Shown: positions 1 to 7,615 of the stretch, one piece after another | How positions within the stretch are numbered: the stretch's first letter is position 1 | Layout of the letters: every line of letters begins with the position of its first letter | Assembly (NCBI GenBank): GCA_016790515.1 | Contig: JAEUOY010000156.1 | Span: 1 to 64,000, forward strand | Source of the DNA: Burkholderiaceae bacterium | GTDB taxonomy: Bacteria; Pseudomonadota; Gammaproteobacteria; Burkholderiales; Burkholderiaceae_C | Direction: 5' to 3' | Length of the DNA: 64,000 bases | Program-made: the position numbers and the translations under genes | The notes under the pieces: generated by a model | What the model was told of the DNA's origin: nothing | Databases searched by the model: none | Seen by the model: only the letters and a program-made list of their open reading frames with translations

Positions 1-1156
1 TCAGCAGCGGCGCGGCCAGATCGAGGTCGATGCGCCAGGCCGCCAGCAGCCCGGCGTCCAGCACCGCGAGCCCCGCCGCGGCGGCGGCCGCGAGCGACAG
101 CGCACGGCCGGGGGCCGCCGCGCGACCGCGCCAGGCCGCGATCGCCGGCCCTGCCGCCAGCAGCAGCAGCAGCGCCTGCACCGCGCCCGGGGCCGGGCGC
201 AGCATCGTGCCATCGTGCAGCGCGGCGTAGGCCAGCGCCTGCAGCTCGGTGCCGTCGCGCTGCCCGTTGACCGTCATCACCCGCCCGGCCGCCAGTGCGG
301 TGCTGCCGGCGAAGACCACGCTGCCGCGGACCGCCTGCGCCAGAGCGGGATCCTGCGGGCCGCCCAGCGCGCTGCGCCACAGGCGCTCGAACGGGACCAC
401 CGGCGGCCGGCCGGCCGGCCCGGGGACCAGCAGGCCCACCCGTCCCGCGCGGTCGAGCGGCCAGTCGCCGGCAGTGGCGGCCGCGCCGGCAGCGGCCGCA
501 TCGGCGGCAGTCCCGGCCTGGGCCTGCCAGGCCGCCAGCGCCAGGCTCGGCCAGCGCCGGCCCGCGGCCTCATGCCACAGCGGCAGGCTGCGCAGCACGC
601 CGTCGCTGTCGATCGGCGTGGTGGCGATGCCCATCCGTGGCGGCTGCCCGGGCGCCGGCCAAAGCGATGCGGCCGGCTGCACGATCGCCGGCCACGCCAC
701 CGCCGGCACGGTCGGCCCGCCGGGCCACTGCGCTGCCGCCGGTGCCTCGCCCGGCGGGTACAGGCCGGCGGCGGCCAGCACCACCGGCGCGCCGGGCCGC
801 GCCAGCACGCGCGCCAGGGCCGCGTCGCCGTCGCCCGGCTCGATCATCAGCAGGTTCAACACGACCGCACTGGCACCCAGTTCGCGCAGGTGCTCGATCG
901 CCAACGCGTGCACGTCGCGCTTGAACGGCCAGGGGCCGAGCCGCGCGCCGAGCGCGGCCACCGAGGCATCGTCGACGTCGACCACCAGCACGCCGGCCGG
1001 CGGCTGCGTCGGCGCCAGCAGGCGCTGCAGCGCATCGCCGATCGGGCGCGACAGCCGGCCCTGCCAGGGCCCGATCGACGCCAGCGCGCCGACGGCCAGC
1101 GCCCCCAAGGGCACCCAGGCACCGCGCCGCCATCGATCCAGCGCCAATCGAGACAC
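1..1156 (-). CDS. CHASE2-domain membrane sensor protein (3' part outside window)
   Basis: The visible 385 residues begin with a transmembrane segment (about residues 12-30). A long extracytoplasmic CHASE2-like sensor follows, with the typical VLVVDVDD near its start, GIATTPIDSDGVLRS in the middle and VVFAGSTAL towards the end. Two further hydrophobic segments start near residue 325, and the gene runs off the left edge. CHASE2 sensors usually end in an adenylate/guanylate cyclase, kinase or phosphatase domain; which one cannot be seen here. The start is taken as GTG, one base after the stop of the FecR-LysM gene (TGAGGTG), so the two are almost certainly co-translated. The frame was chosen because only it gives a coherent CHASE2 pattern; other open frames on both strands reflect high GC. 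Confidence 0.8.
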   Translation of the reverse strand, partial: MSRLALDRWRRGAWVPLGALAVGALASIGPWQGRLSRPIGDALQRLLAPTQPPAGVLVVDVDDASVAALGARLGPWPFKRDVHALAIEHLRELGASAVVLNLLMIEPGDGDAALARVLARPGAPVVLAAAGLYPPGEAPAAAQWPGGPTVPAVAWPAIVQPAASLWPAPGQPPRMGIATTPIDSDGVLRSLPLWHEAAGRRWPSLALAAWQAQAGTAADAAAAGAAATAGDWPLDRAGRVGLLVPGPAGRPPVVPFERLWRSALGGPQDPALAQAVRGSVVFAGSTALAAGRVMTVNGQRDGTELQALAYAALHDGTMLRPAPGAVQALLLLLAAGPAIAAWRGRAAAPGRALSLAAAAAAGLAVLDAGLLAAWRIDLDLAAPLL

Positions 1157-1157
1157 C

Positions 1158-2861
1158 TCAGAGCACCAGCAGCAGCAGCACCGGCAGCCACCACCACCAG
1201 CCGAAGGTCTGCGGCACATCGAATTGCTGCGCGCCGCCGAACGCGCCGGCCAGCCCGTCGGCGTCGATGGTGCGCATCCGCACATGGTAGCTGCCAGGCT
1301 CGGGGCTGGGCAGCAGCCAGGACGCCTGGTCGGTGCGCACGTCGGCCACCAGGTCCGTGAAGCCGCTGTCGCGCGCCACCTGGACGCGGTAGGTCGTGCC
1401 CTCGCGGGGCGACTTGGCCCAGGCCAGCCGCACGCCATCGGCTGCGGCCTGCGGCGGCACCGGCGGCGGTGGCGGCGGCAGCGCCAGCCGGGTGACCGTC
1501 TGCACATCGCCCCAGGGCCCGCTGTCGCCGGCGCCGCGCACGCTGGCCAGGCGCCAGTGATGGCGGCCGGGCGGCAGGTCCAGGCGCAGCTCGGTGTCGA
1601 CCAGGTCGCTGCGCTCCAGGCGCAGGGGCTCGAAGCCGGGCGTGTCGGCCACCTGCAGCCGGTAGCGCGACGCCGCCGGGTTGCGCGTCCAGCGCAGCAC
1701 GATCGTCTCGTCGGCGGTGCTGGCGCCGCTGCGCGGCTCGGTCACGAAGGGCGGCTCGGGACGTGCCTTCAGCGTGAACCGGGCGGTCGCGTCGCGGCCT
1801 TCGACGCCATCGGCGTCGGCGGCGCGCAGCCGCAGCTCGTAGCGGCCGTCGGGCAGGTCGTCCGGCCAGCGTGCCTGCGGCCCGGCAAACAGCCCGTCCA
1901 GGCGCAGCGTGGCGTCGCCTGCCGCCACGTCGTAGACCTGTGCGCGGTAGGCCGCGGCACCCGCCATCGCCGGCCAGCCCAGGTCCAGCGGCAGGCGTTC
2001 GACCCGCTCGGGCAGCCCGCCCAGGTCCGGCGGCGGCAGCAAGCTGCGCCCTGGCGCCACCCCGGCGGCGGTGGCCACGGTGCCGAAGCCGCCGTCGACC
2101 AGCGCACCGGCCGCCGCGACCCGCCCGTCCAGCACCTCCAGCAGGGTGCGCTGATCGTTGGTCTGGGTGCGGAACTCGGTGCCGCGTACCGCCAGGTTGA
2201 CCACCGGCGTGCGCATCTGCAGGCGCGTTCGCGTCGGCTTGCCCGACGGCGCCGGCACCTGCGTGTCGGCGCTGCCGGACTGCAGCTGCAGCTCGACCTC
2301 GCGGCGCTCGCTCGGGCCACGCCGCACCGACCTGTCCAGGCGCAGCCGGCTGTTCGGCCGCAGCAGCACGCGCGAGCCGTCGTCGAAGCGGATCACCGCC
2401 GACGCCTGCTCGCCGGTGCCGACCAGGTCGCCGGCATCGAGCAGGGTGCCGGCCGTCAGCGGCCGGCGATCGGCGGCGCCGCGCCGCTGCAGCCAGGCCT
2501 CGCCCTGGGTGTGCAGCACCTCGGCGGCAAGGTCCCGGGCGGCCGTCAGGTCCACCGGGATCTGCAGCGTCGACCCCGGCATCAGCCGGCGCGGCTCGGC
2601 AATCCGGTTCAGCCGCTGCAGCACCCGCCAATCGGCACCCGGCACCAGCAGCCGGTCGCGCAGTCCGATCAGCGTGTCGCCGGGCTCGACGGTGTGCGGC
2701 CAGCTCTCGCCGCGCGCGGCCGCCGCGCCCGGGGCAAACAACGGTTCGATCGAATTTCCGCGACCGGGCGGGGCCGACGCCGCAACGGCGCCGACGGCCA
2801 GCGCCAGCGCCCCGGCTGCGAGCCCGAGGATCCCGCGCAGCCGTCTTTTCCACCAGGTCAT
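1158..2861 (-). CDS. FecR domain protein with LysM and fibronectin-like repeats
   Basis: This 567-residue exported protein has an N-terminal signal/anchor (about residues 8-30). A LysM peptidoglycan-binding module follows at about 50-100 (TVEPGDTLIGL, PGSTLQIPV). The FecR domain lies at about 125-245 (AGDLVGTGEQASAVIRFDDGS, RTPVVNLAVRGTEFRT). Three fibronectin-like repeats come next, and a C-terminal hydrophobic segment starts with FGWWWW. FecR domains of this type occur in envelope sensing proteins that are not tied to iron uptake. It is translationally coupled to the CHASE2 protein downstream, so the pair probably forms one envelope signalling unit. The ATG at MTWWKRR was chosen because the signal segment follows directly; the longer upstream open frame reads antisense through the amidohydrolase gene. 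Confidence 0.85.
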   Translation of the reverse strand: MTWWKRRLRGILGLAAGALALAVGAVAASAPPGRGNSIEPLFAPGAAAARGESWPHTVEPGDTLIGLRDRLLVPGADWRVLQRLNRIAEPRRLMPGSTLQIPVDLTAARDLAAEVLHTQGEAWLQRRGAADRRPLTAGTLLDAGDLVGTGEQASAVIRFDDGSRVLLRPNSRLRLDRSVRRGPSERREVELQLQSGSADTQVPAPSGKPTRTRLQMRTPVVNLAVRGTEFRTQTNDQRTLLEVLDGRVAAAGALVDGGFGTVATAAGVAPGRSLLPPPDLGGLPERVERLPLDLGWPAMAGAAAYRAQVYDVAAGDATLRLDGLFAGPQARWPDDLPDGRYELRLRAADADGVEGRDATARFTLKARPEPPFVTEPRSGASTADETIVLRWTRNPAASRYRLQVADTPGFEPLRLERSDLVDTELRLDLPPGRHHWRLASVRGAGDSGPWGDVQTVTRLALPPPPPPVPPQAAADGVRLAWAKSPREGTTYRVQVARDSGFTDLVADVRTDQASWLLPSPEPGSYHVRMRTIDADGLAGAFGGAQQFDVPQTFGWWWWLPVLLLLVL

Positions 2862-3020
2862 CCCGAGCCTCCCTGGACAGCTTCGTGCCCTGGGCTGCGA
2901 TGTTAAGGGCCGTCGCGCCGGCGCCGCCGCGCGCCCGGACGGCCGCCGCTCGAGGCCGCGCCGCGCTTCATGTAACCTTCGCTGGATCGGACACCGACAG
3001 GCAGGCGGACAGGGAGGCGT

Positions 3021-4217
3021 ATGGCGGACATGGCAGCAGGCGGCAAGTCGGGCAAGGTGGTGATCCGCAACATCGGGCTGCTGCTCTCCGGCGACCTGGA
3101 ACGGCCGATCCTCGAGGCCGACACGATCGTCGTGGTCGACGGCATCATCACCCAGGTCGGCAAGGCGGCGGACTGCGACACCGACCAGTCGGTGACGCTG
3201 ATCGACGCGAAGCAGACCTGCGTCGCCCCCGGGCTGATCGACAGCCACGTGCACCCGGTGTTCGGCGACTGGACGCCACGGCAGAACCAGCTCGGCTGGA
3301 TCGACAGCACGATGAACGGCGGCGTCACGACGATGATCTCGGCCGGCGAGGTGCACCTGCCGGGCCGGCCCAAGGACATCGTCGGGCTGAAGGCGCTGGC
3401 GATCACCGCCCAGCGCGCGTTCGACAACTTCCGCCCCGGCGGCGTCAAGGTGCTCGCCGGCGCGCCGGTGATCGAGAAGGGCATGGTCGAGAGCGACTTC
3501 GCCGAACTCGCCGCCGCCGGCGTGCGCCTGCTCGGCGAGGTCGGCCTGGGCTCGGTGAAGGCCGGCTACGAGGCCCAGCAGATGGTGGCCTGGGCCCGCC
3601 GGCACGGCATCCAGAGCACGATCCACACCGGCGGCCCGAGCATCCCCGGCTCGGGCCTGATCGACAAGGACGTCGTGCTCGAGGCCGACGCCGACGTCAT
3701 CGGCCACATCAACGGCGGCCACACCTCGCTGAGCGAGCGCGACGTCTGCACGCTGTGCGAGAAGAGCCCGCGGGCGATCGAGATCGTGCACAACGGCAAC
3801 GAGAAGACCGCGATCGCCGCCGCCCAGGCCGCGCTGCAGCTGAAATGCCCGCACCGGGTGATCCTGGGCACCGACGGGCCGGCCGGCTCGGGCGTGCAGC
3901 CGCTGGGCCTGCTGCGGCTGATCGCGCTGCTGTCCTCGCTGGGCAAGATCCCGGCCGAGCTGGTGTTCTGCTTCGCCACCGGCAACACCGCCAAGCTGCG
4001 CGGGCTGAACTGCGGCCTGATCGAACCCGGCCGCGACGCCGACTTCGTCTTCATGGACCGCGCCCAGCACAGCGCCGGCCGCACGCTGCTCGACAGCGTT
4101 CAGCTCGGCGACATCCCCGGCGTCGGCATGGTGATGATCGACGGCCTCGTGCGCTGTGGCCGCAGCCGCAACACGCCGCCGGCCACCGAGGTGCCGGTGG
4201 TACTCACTCCAGCGTGA
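3021..4217 (+). CDS. Enamidase-like amidohydrolase
   Basis: This is a 398-residue metal-dependent amidohydrolase. Metal-ligand candidates are His76 and His78 (DSHVHP), Glu173 (GEVGLG), His202 (IHTGG), His229 (GHINGG) and Asp285 (GTDGPAG). The motifs TTMISAGE, PGRPKD, ALAIT and the C-terminal SRNTPPA match what I recall of enamidase (Ena) from the Eubacterium barkeri nicotinate pathway, which hydrolyses 6-oxo-tetrahydronicotinate to 2-formylglutarate. No other nicotinate gene lies nearby, so the substrate here is uncertain and could be another cyclic enamide or imide. It is divergent from the FecR gene and convergent with the DUF3047 gene, so it is probably transcribed alone. Confidence 0.75.
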   Translation: MADMAAGGKSGKVVIRNIGLLLSGDLERPILEADTIVVVDGIITQVGKAADCDTDQSVTLIDAKQTCVAPGLIDSHVHPVFGDWTPRQNQLGWIDSTMNGGVTTMISAGEVHLPGRPKDIVGLKALAITAQRAFDNFRPGGVKVLAGAPVIEKGMVESDFAELAAAGVRLLGEVGLGSVKAGYEAQQMVAWARRHGIQSTIHTGGPSIPGSGLIDKDVVLEADADVIGHINGGHTSLSERDVCTLCEKSPRAIEIVHNGNEKTAIAAAQAALQLKCPHRVILGTDGPAGSGVQPLGLLRLIALLSSLGKIPAELVFCFATGNTAKLRGLNCGLIEPGRDADFVFMDRAQHSAGRTLLDSVQLGDIPGVGMVMIDGLVRCGRSRNTPPATEVPVVLTPA

Positions 4218-4953
4218 TCGTGCCGATGTAGGCCAGGCTGCGGCTCTGGGTGTTGTCGGCGTCGGCACCGATGCCGATGCCGACCAGCGGCGGCACCGCC
4301 TCGGCCTCGTCGCCGAACATCTTCAGGAAATCGGCCCAGACGTCGCGCTGCTCGCTGACCCAGCTGTGCAGCGGCGTCTCGGGACCGCGCAGCACGATGA
4401 AGCGGATGCGCCGCGTGAAGGCATTGGCCAGCACGGTGCCGGGGCTCAGGTGGGCATCCCAGACATAGCAGACGCTGGCCGACGGCAGCATCTCGCCGCT
4501 GCGCAGGCGCGCCACGCGCAGCACCTGGCGCTCGACGAACGGCACCGCATCGGTCGCCAGGTCGAACATCGCGCAGACCTTGACCGGGCTGTCGTCACCG
4601 TCCTTGCGGCGCAGGTCGCTGGCGGCGATCGGCTCGTCCACCCGCCAGCGCCACGACAGCCGGTGCCTGCCGGCCGGCTCCTCGTGCACCGCATGCACCA
4701 GGTTGCCGTAGGACCGGTCGGCTTCGACCTTCAACACCCGCTGCCCGTCGAGCGTGACGGCCGAGAAGCGCGTGTACGGCTTGCTCTGCTGCGGCAGCCC
4801 CACCACGTGCCAGGGCGGGGTCGGCAGGTCGCCGGCGCCGGCCGGTGGCACCAGCAGGGCCCCCCCGGCCGCCCCGCTGCCTGCCGGCGCCAGCAGCAGG
4901 AACAGCAGCGCGATCGCCAGCGAGGGTGGCCACCGGCGGTGCCCGCGTCTCAT
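4204..4953 (-). CDS. DUF3047 family exported protein
   Basis: This 249-residue protein has a clear signal peptide (MRRGHRR then a hydrophobic run, about residues 10-30). The rest matches what I recall of DUF3047: QSKPYTRF, LDGQRVLKVEAD, SYGNLVH, LSWRWRVDEP, VCYVWD, FIVLRGPE and a final DADNTQSRSLAYIG. The function of the family is unknown. It is probably periplasmic. Its ATG overlaps the stop of the CDP-alcohol transferase gene by four bases (ATGA), so both come from one message. Its 3' end overlaps the convergent enamidase-like gene by 14 bases. Confidence 0.8.
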   Translation of the reverse strand: MRRGHRRWPPSLAIALLFLLLAPAGSGAAGGALLVPPAGAGDLPTPPWHVVGLPQQSKPYTRFSAVTLDGQRVLKVEADRSYGNLVHAVHEEPAGRHRLSWRWRVDEPIAASDLRRKDGDDSPVKVCAMFDLATDAVPFVERQVLRVARLRSGEMLPSASVCYVWDAHLSPGTVLANAFTRRIRFIVLRGPETPLHSWVSEQRDVWADFLKMFGDEAEAVPPLVGIGIGADADNTQSRSLAYIGTITLE

Positions 4954-5564
4954 CCCGGTTCGCCCAGCAGGCGCCAGCCGGCGTGCAGCCGGGCCAGCAG
5001 GGTCAGTCCGCACAACAGCGCAAAGCCCAGCGCCAGCGCCGCGAACGCCGCCGGCCACAGGCACATCGCGGCAAAACAGGCCAGCGTCTCGCCGGCCTCG
5101 GTCAGCCCGCCCAGGTAGTAGATGCCCTTGTGCGGCTGCGTCGGGCTGGTCAGGCCGCGCCGTTCGGCGATCACCGCGAACGACAGGAAGCTGCTGCCGG
5201 TGCCGATGAAGGCCGCCAGCAGCACCGCCGCGGGCAGCGCATGGCGCGCCGGGTCGGCCAGCGCGAAGGCCAGCGGGACGCTGGCATAGAAGACGAAGTC
5301 GAGCGTGATGTCGAGGAAGGCACCACGCTCGGTCGGCCGCGTCAGGCGGGCCACGGCGCCGTCGAGGCCGTCGGCCAGCCGGCTGGCGAGGATCAGCGCC
5401 AGGCCGGCCAGCGGCCGGCCGAGCGCGATGCACAGCGCGCCCCCCAGGCCCAGCGCGAACCCGGTCCAGGTGACGGCATCGGCGCCGATGCCGCGGCGCA
5501 CCAGCAGCCGCGCGCCGGCGCGCAGCAGCGGCGCGATCAGGATCTGGGCGCGGCGGTCGAACAT
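4950..5564 (-). CDS. CDP-alcohol phosphatidyltransferase family protein (YnjF-like)
   Basis: This 204-residue integral membrane protein carries the CDP-alcohol phosphotransferase signature in LADGLDGAVAR followed by GAFLDITLDF, which supplies the metal-binding aspartates. The rest is hydrophobic, with about five to six membrane segments. FIGTGSSFLSFA and KGIYYLGGLTEAGET are close to what I recall of E. coli YnjF, a family member of unknown substrate. It probably transfers a phosphoalcohol from or to a CDP-linked lipid in the inner membrane. It is the first gene of a two-gene unit with the DUF3047 gene. Confidence 0.85.
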   Translation of the reverse strand: MFDRRAQILIAPLLRAGARLLVRRGIGADAVTWTGFALGLGGALCIALGRPLAGLALILASRLADGLDGAVARLTRPTERGAFLDITLDFVFYASVPLAFALADPARHALPAAVLLAAFIGTGSSFLSFAVIAERRGLTSPTQPHKGIYYLGGLTEAGETLACFAAMCLWPAAFAALALGFALLCGLTLLARLHAGWRLLGEPG

Positions 5565-5663
5565 GCGGTGGGCCTTGCAGCATCGCGGCCAGCCGGCCGC
5601 CGCCGCATCATCGCACCGCGGCGCCGGCCCTGGCCAGGCGCCCGGGCGCCGGCATGCTCAGGC

Positions 5664-6446
5664 CTAACGAGGCGCCATCCGGATCGCGCCGTCGATGCGC
5701 ACGCTCTCGCCGTTCATGTAGCCGTTGACGACCATGAACTCGGCCAGCGCGGCGTACTCGTCCGGGTCGCCCAGGCGCTTGGGGAACGGTACCGAGGCGG
5801 CCAGCGCGGCCTTGACGTTGTCGGGCGCGCCCTGCAGCAGCGGCGTGTTGAAGATGCCCGGCAGGATGGTGTTGACGCGGATCGCCTCGCCCATCAGGTC
5901 GCGCGCGATCGGCAGCGTCATGCCGACGATGCCGGCCTTGCTCGCCGAGTAGCTGGCCTGGCCCATCTGGCCGTCCTGCGCCGCGACGCTGGCGGTGTTG
6001 ACGATCGCGCCGCGGTCGCCGTCGGGCAGTACCGGCAAGGTCAGCATCCCGGCCGCGCTCTTGGCGATGCAGCGGAAGCTGCCGACCAGGTTGATCTGGA
6101 TGATGCGGTCGAAATTGGCGGTCGGGAACGACTTGATCTCGCCGGTGGTCTTGTCGCGGCTGGCGGTCTTGATCGCGTTGCCGGTGCCGGCGCAGTTGAC
6201 CAGGATGCGCTCCTGGCCGATCGCCGCGCGGGCCTTGGCGAAGGCCGCGTCGACCTCGTCCTCCCTGGTCACGTCGACCTTGCAGAACACGCCGCCGAGT
6301 TCGGCGGCCAGCTTCTCGCCGGCCTCGGCATTCAGGTCGAACAGCGCGACCCTGACGCCGTGCCGGGCCAGCCGGCGCGCCGTGGCGGCGCCCAGGCCCG
6401 AGGCACCGCCGGTGATCACGGCCGAGATCGAAGAGTCCAGTTTCAT
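5664..6446 (-). CDS. Short-chain dehydrogenase/reductase (3-hydroxyacyl-CoA dehydrogenase type 2-like)
   Basis: This 260-residue classical SDR has the cofactor motif TGGASGLG near the N-terminus, an acidic residue after strand 2 (LFDLNA, favouring NAD), NCAGTGNA, the catalytic serine in VNTASVAA and the YSASK tyrosine-lysine pair. The C-terminal pattern VPFPKRLGDPDEYAALAEF resembles 3-hydroxyacyl-CoA dehydrogenase type 2. A beta-oxidation-like NAD-dependent oxidation is likely, but the substrate is unknown. A close paralogue lies at 53494-54276, also ending in DGAIRMAPR. The ATG at MKLDSS was preferred over a GTG three codons earlier, which leaves no room for a ribosome-binding site. Confidence 0.85.
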   Translation of the reverse strand: MKLDSSISAVITGGASGLGAATARRLARHGVRVALFDLNAEAGEKLAAELGGVFCKVDVTREDEVDAAFAKARAAIGQERILVNCAGTGNAIKTASRDKTTGEIKSFPTANFDRIIQINLVGSFRCIAKSAAGMLTLPVLPDGDRGAIVNTASVAAQDGQMGQASYSASKAGIVGMTLPIARDLMGEAIRVNTILPGIFNTPLLQGAPDNVKAALAASVPFPKRLGDPDEYAALAEFMVVNGYMNGESVRIDGAIRMAPR

Positions 6447-6559
6447 GGCGAACACGCTCTGAGGTTGACGACGAGGCCGACACGCTACGTCGCGGCACCG
6501 CTTCGAGCCATCGTCCGAATCGACGAAGTTGCAGGCCGGCCGGGCTATGCTGGGCGCCG

Positions 6560-7555
6560 ATGTCCACGCCGCAGATCTTCGTCAGCTACCGCCGCGACGA
6601 CACCGCCGGCTATGCGCGGGCGATCGCCGACGCGCTGGGACAGCGCCTGGGCGCCGGCCGGGTGTTCATCGACGTCGACGACATCGCCGCCGGACAGACC
6701 TTCGACACCGTGATCCACCAGGCGGTCGGCGGCGCCACGGTGCTGCTGGTGTTGATCGGCAGGCGCTGGCTGGGCCCGCGCGAAGGCCGGGGCCCGCGCA
6801 TCGACGACCCCGACGACCTGGTCCGCCGCGAGGTGGCCAGCGGCCTGGCGCAGGGCCTGCATGTGGTCCCGCTGCTGCTCGACGGCGCGGCGATGCCCGA
6901 TGCGGCCCAGCTGCCCGAGGTGCTGCAGCCGCTGACCCGGCGCAATGCGCTGCCGATCGACAACGCCCGCTTCGCGGCCGACCTGGACCGGCTGGTGGCC
7001 GCGCTGCAGCCGCTGGTCGGCAAGCCCTCGGCCCCGGCCGCCGTCACCGCGCCGGCAGGCAGCGCAGCGGCCGCGCCGCGCCGCACCGGTCCCTGGGTGC
7101 TCGGTGCAGGGCTGCTGTTGCTGGCCGCCGCCGCCGCATGGCAGCTGCGCCAGCAAAGCGGCGAGCCCGGCGCGCCTTCGGCGCCGGCGTCGGCCGCCGT
7201 GGCCGCCCGCCCGGCGGTCAACGGCCGCTGGCAGGCCGAGGTGACCTACGACTGGCCGAATGCCCACTACGCCGAACGCTTCGAGTTCGGCGGCGACGGC
7301 AGCCGCCTGCAAGGCAGCGCGTCGTTCCTGCGCGTGGCGCGGCCGATCGAGGATGGCGCGGTCGATGGCGGGCGCCTGCGCTTCGTCACCCGCAGCACCG
7401 AGGTGCTGGGCAGCGGCAGCCGCGAGACCGAGCACCGCTACGAGGGCCGGCTGGACGGCGACGAACTGCATCTGACGCTGCAGACCGTCGGCAGCAGCAC
7501 GCCGCGTGCGCCGGTGAGCATCGTCGCGCGGCGGGCCTCGGCGCCGGCGCACTGA
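6560..7555 (+). CDS. TIR-domain protein with a transmembrane segment
   Basis: In this 331-residue protein, residues 4-135 form a bacterial TIR domain: IFVSYRRDD, VFIDVDDIAAGQTF, VLLVLIGRRW, then VRREVASGL with Glu91 at the position of the TIR NADase glutamate, and HVVPLLLDGA. A proline/alanine-rich linker leads to one membrane segment (about 178-195). A small C-terminal domain (about 218-325) begins VNGRWQAEVTYDWPN; its beta-rich look suggests an extracytoplasmic ligand-binding or lipocalin-like fold, which is inference. TIR domains of this kind may cleave NAD+ or act in scaffolding. No Thoeris partner is present. The hybrid kinase gene starts 60 bases downstream on the same strand. Confidence 0.85.
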   Translation: MSTPQIFVSYRRDDTAGYARAIADALGQRLGAGRVFIDVDDIAAGQTFDTVIHQAVGGATVLLVLIGRRWLGPREGRGPRIDDPDDLVRREVASGLAQGLHVVPLLLDGAAMPDAAQLPEVLQPLTRRNALPIDNARFAADLDRLVAALQPLVGKPSAPAAVTAPAGSAAAAPRRTGPWVLGAGLLLLAAAAAWQLRQQSGEPGAPSAPASAAVAARPAVNGRWQAEVTYDWPNAHYAERFEFGGDGSRLQGSASFLRVARPIEDGAVDGGRLRFVTRSTEVLGSGSRETEHRYEGRLDGDELHLTLQTVGSSTPRAPVSIVARRASAPAH

Positions 7556-7615
7556 CCGGCGGCACGCTGCGGCATCATCGGGGCCGCCAGGCGCACCCTG
7601 CCCCACCGAACTACC

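Noticed and set aside
249..2906. Long open frames on the plus strand across the CHASE2 and FecR genes
   Set aside because: They are antisense, low-complexity and rich in arginine, alanine and proline, as expected from GC-rich coding DNA; the minus-strand frames carry real domains.
2862..4268. Upstream extension of the FecR frame to a start near 4268
   Set aside because: The extension reads antisense through the enamidase-like gene and has no domain character; the signal peptide begins at the ATG at 2861.
6560..7555. Thoeris-type defence system
   Set aside because: The TIR protein is membrane-anchored and no ThsA-like SIR2/SLOG gene is next to it; the SIR2 gene is 33 kb away and of a different type.
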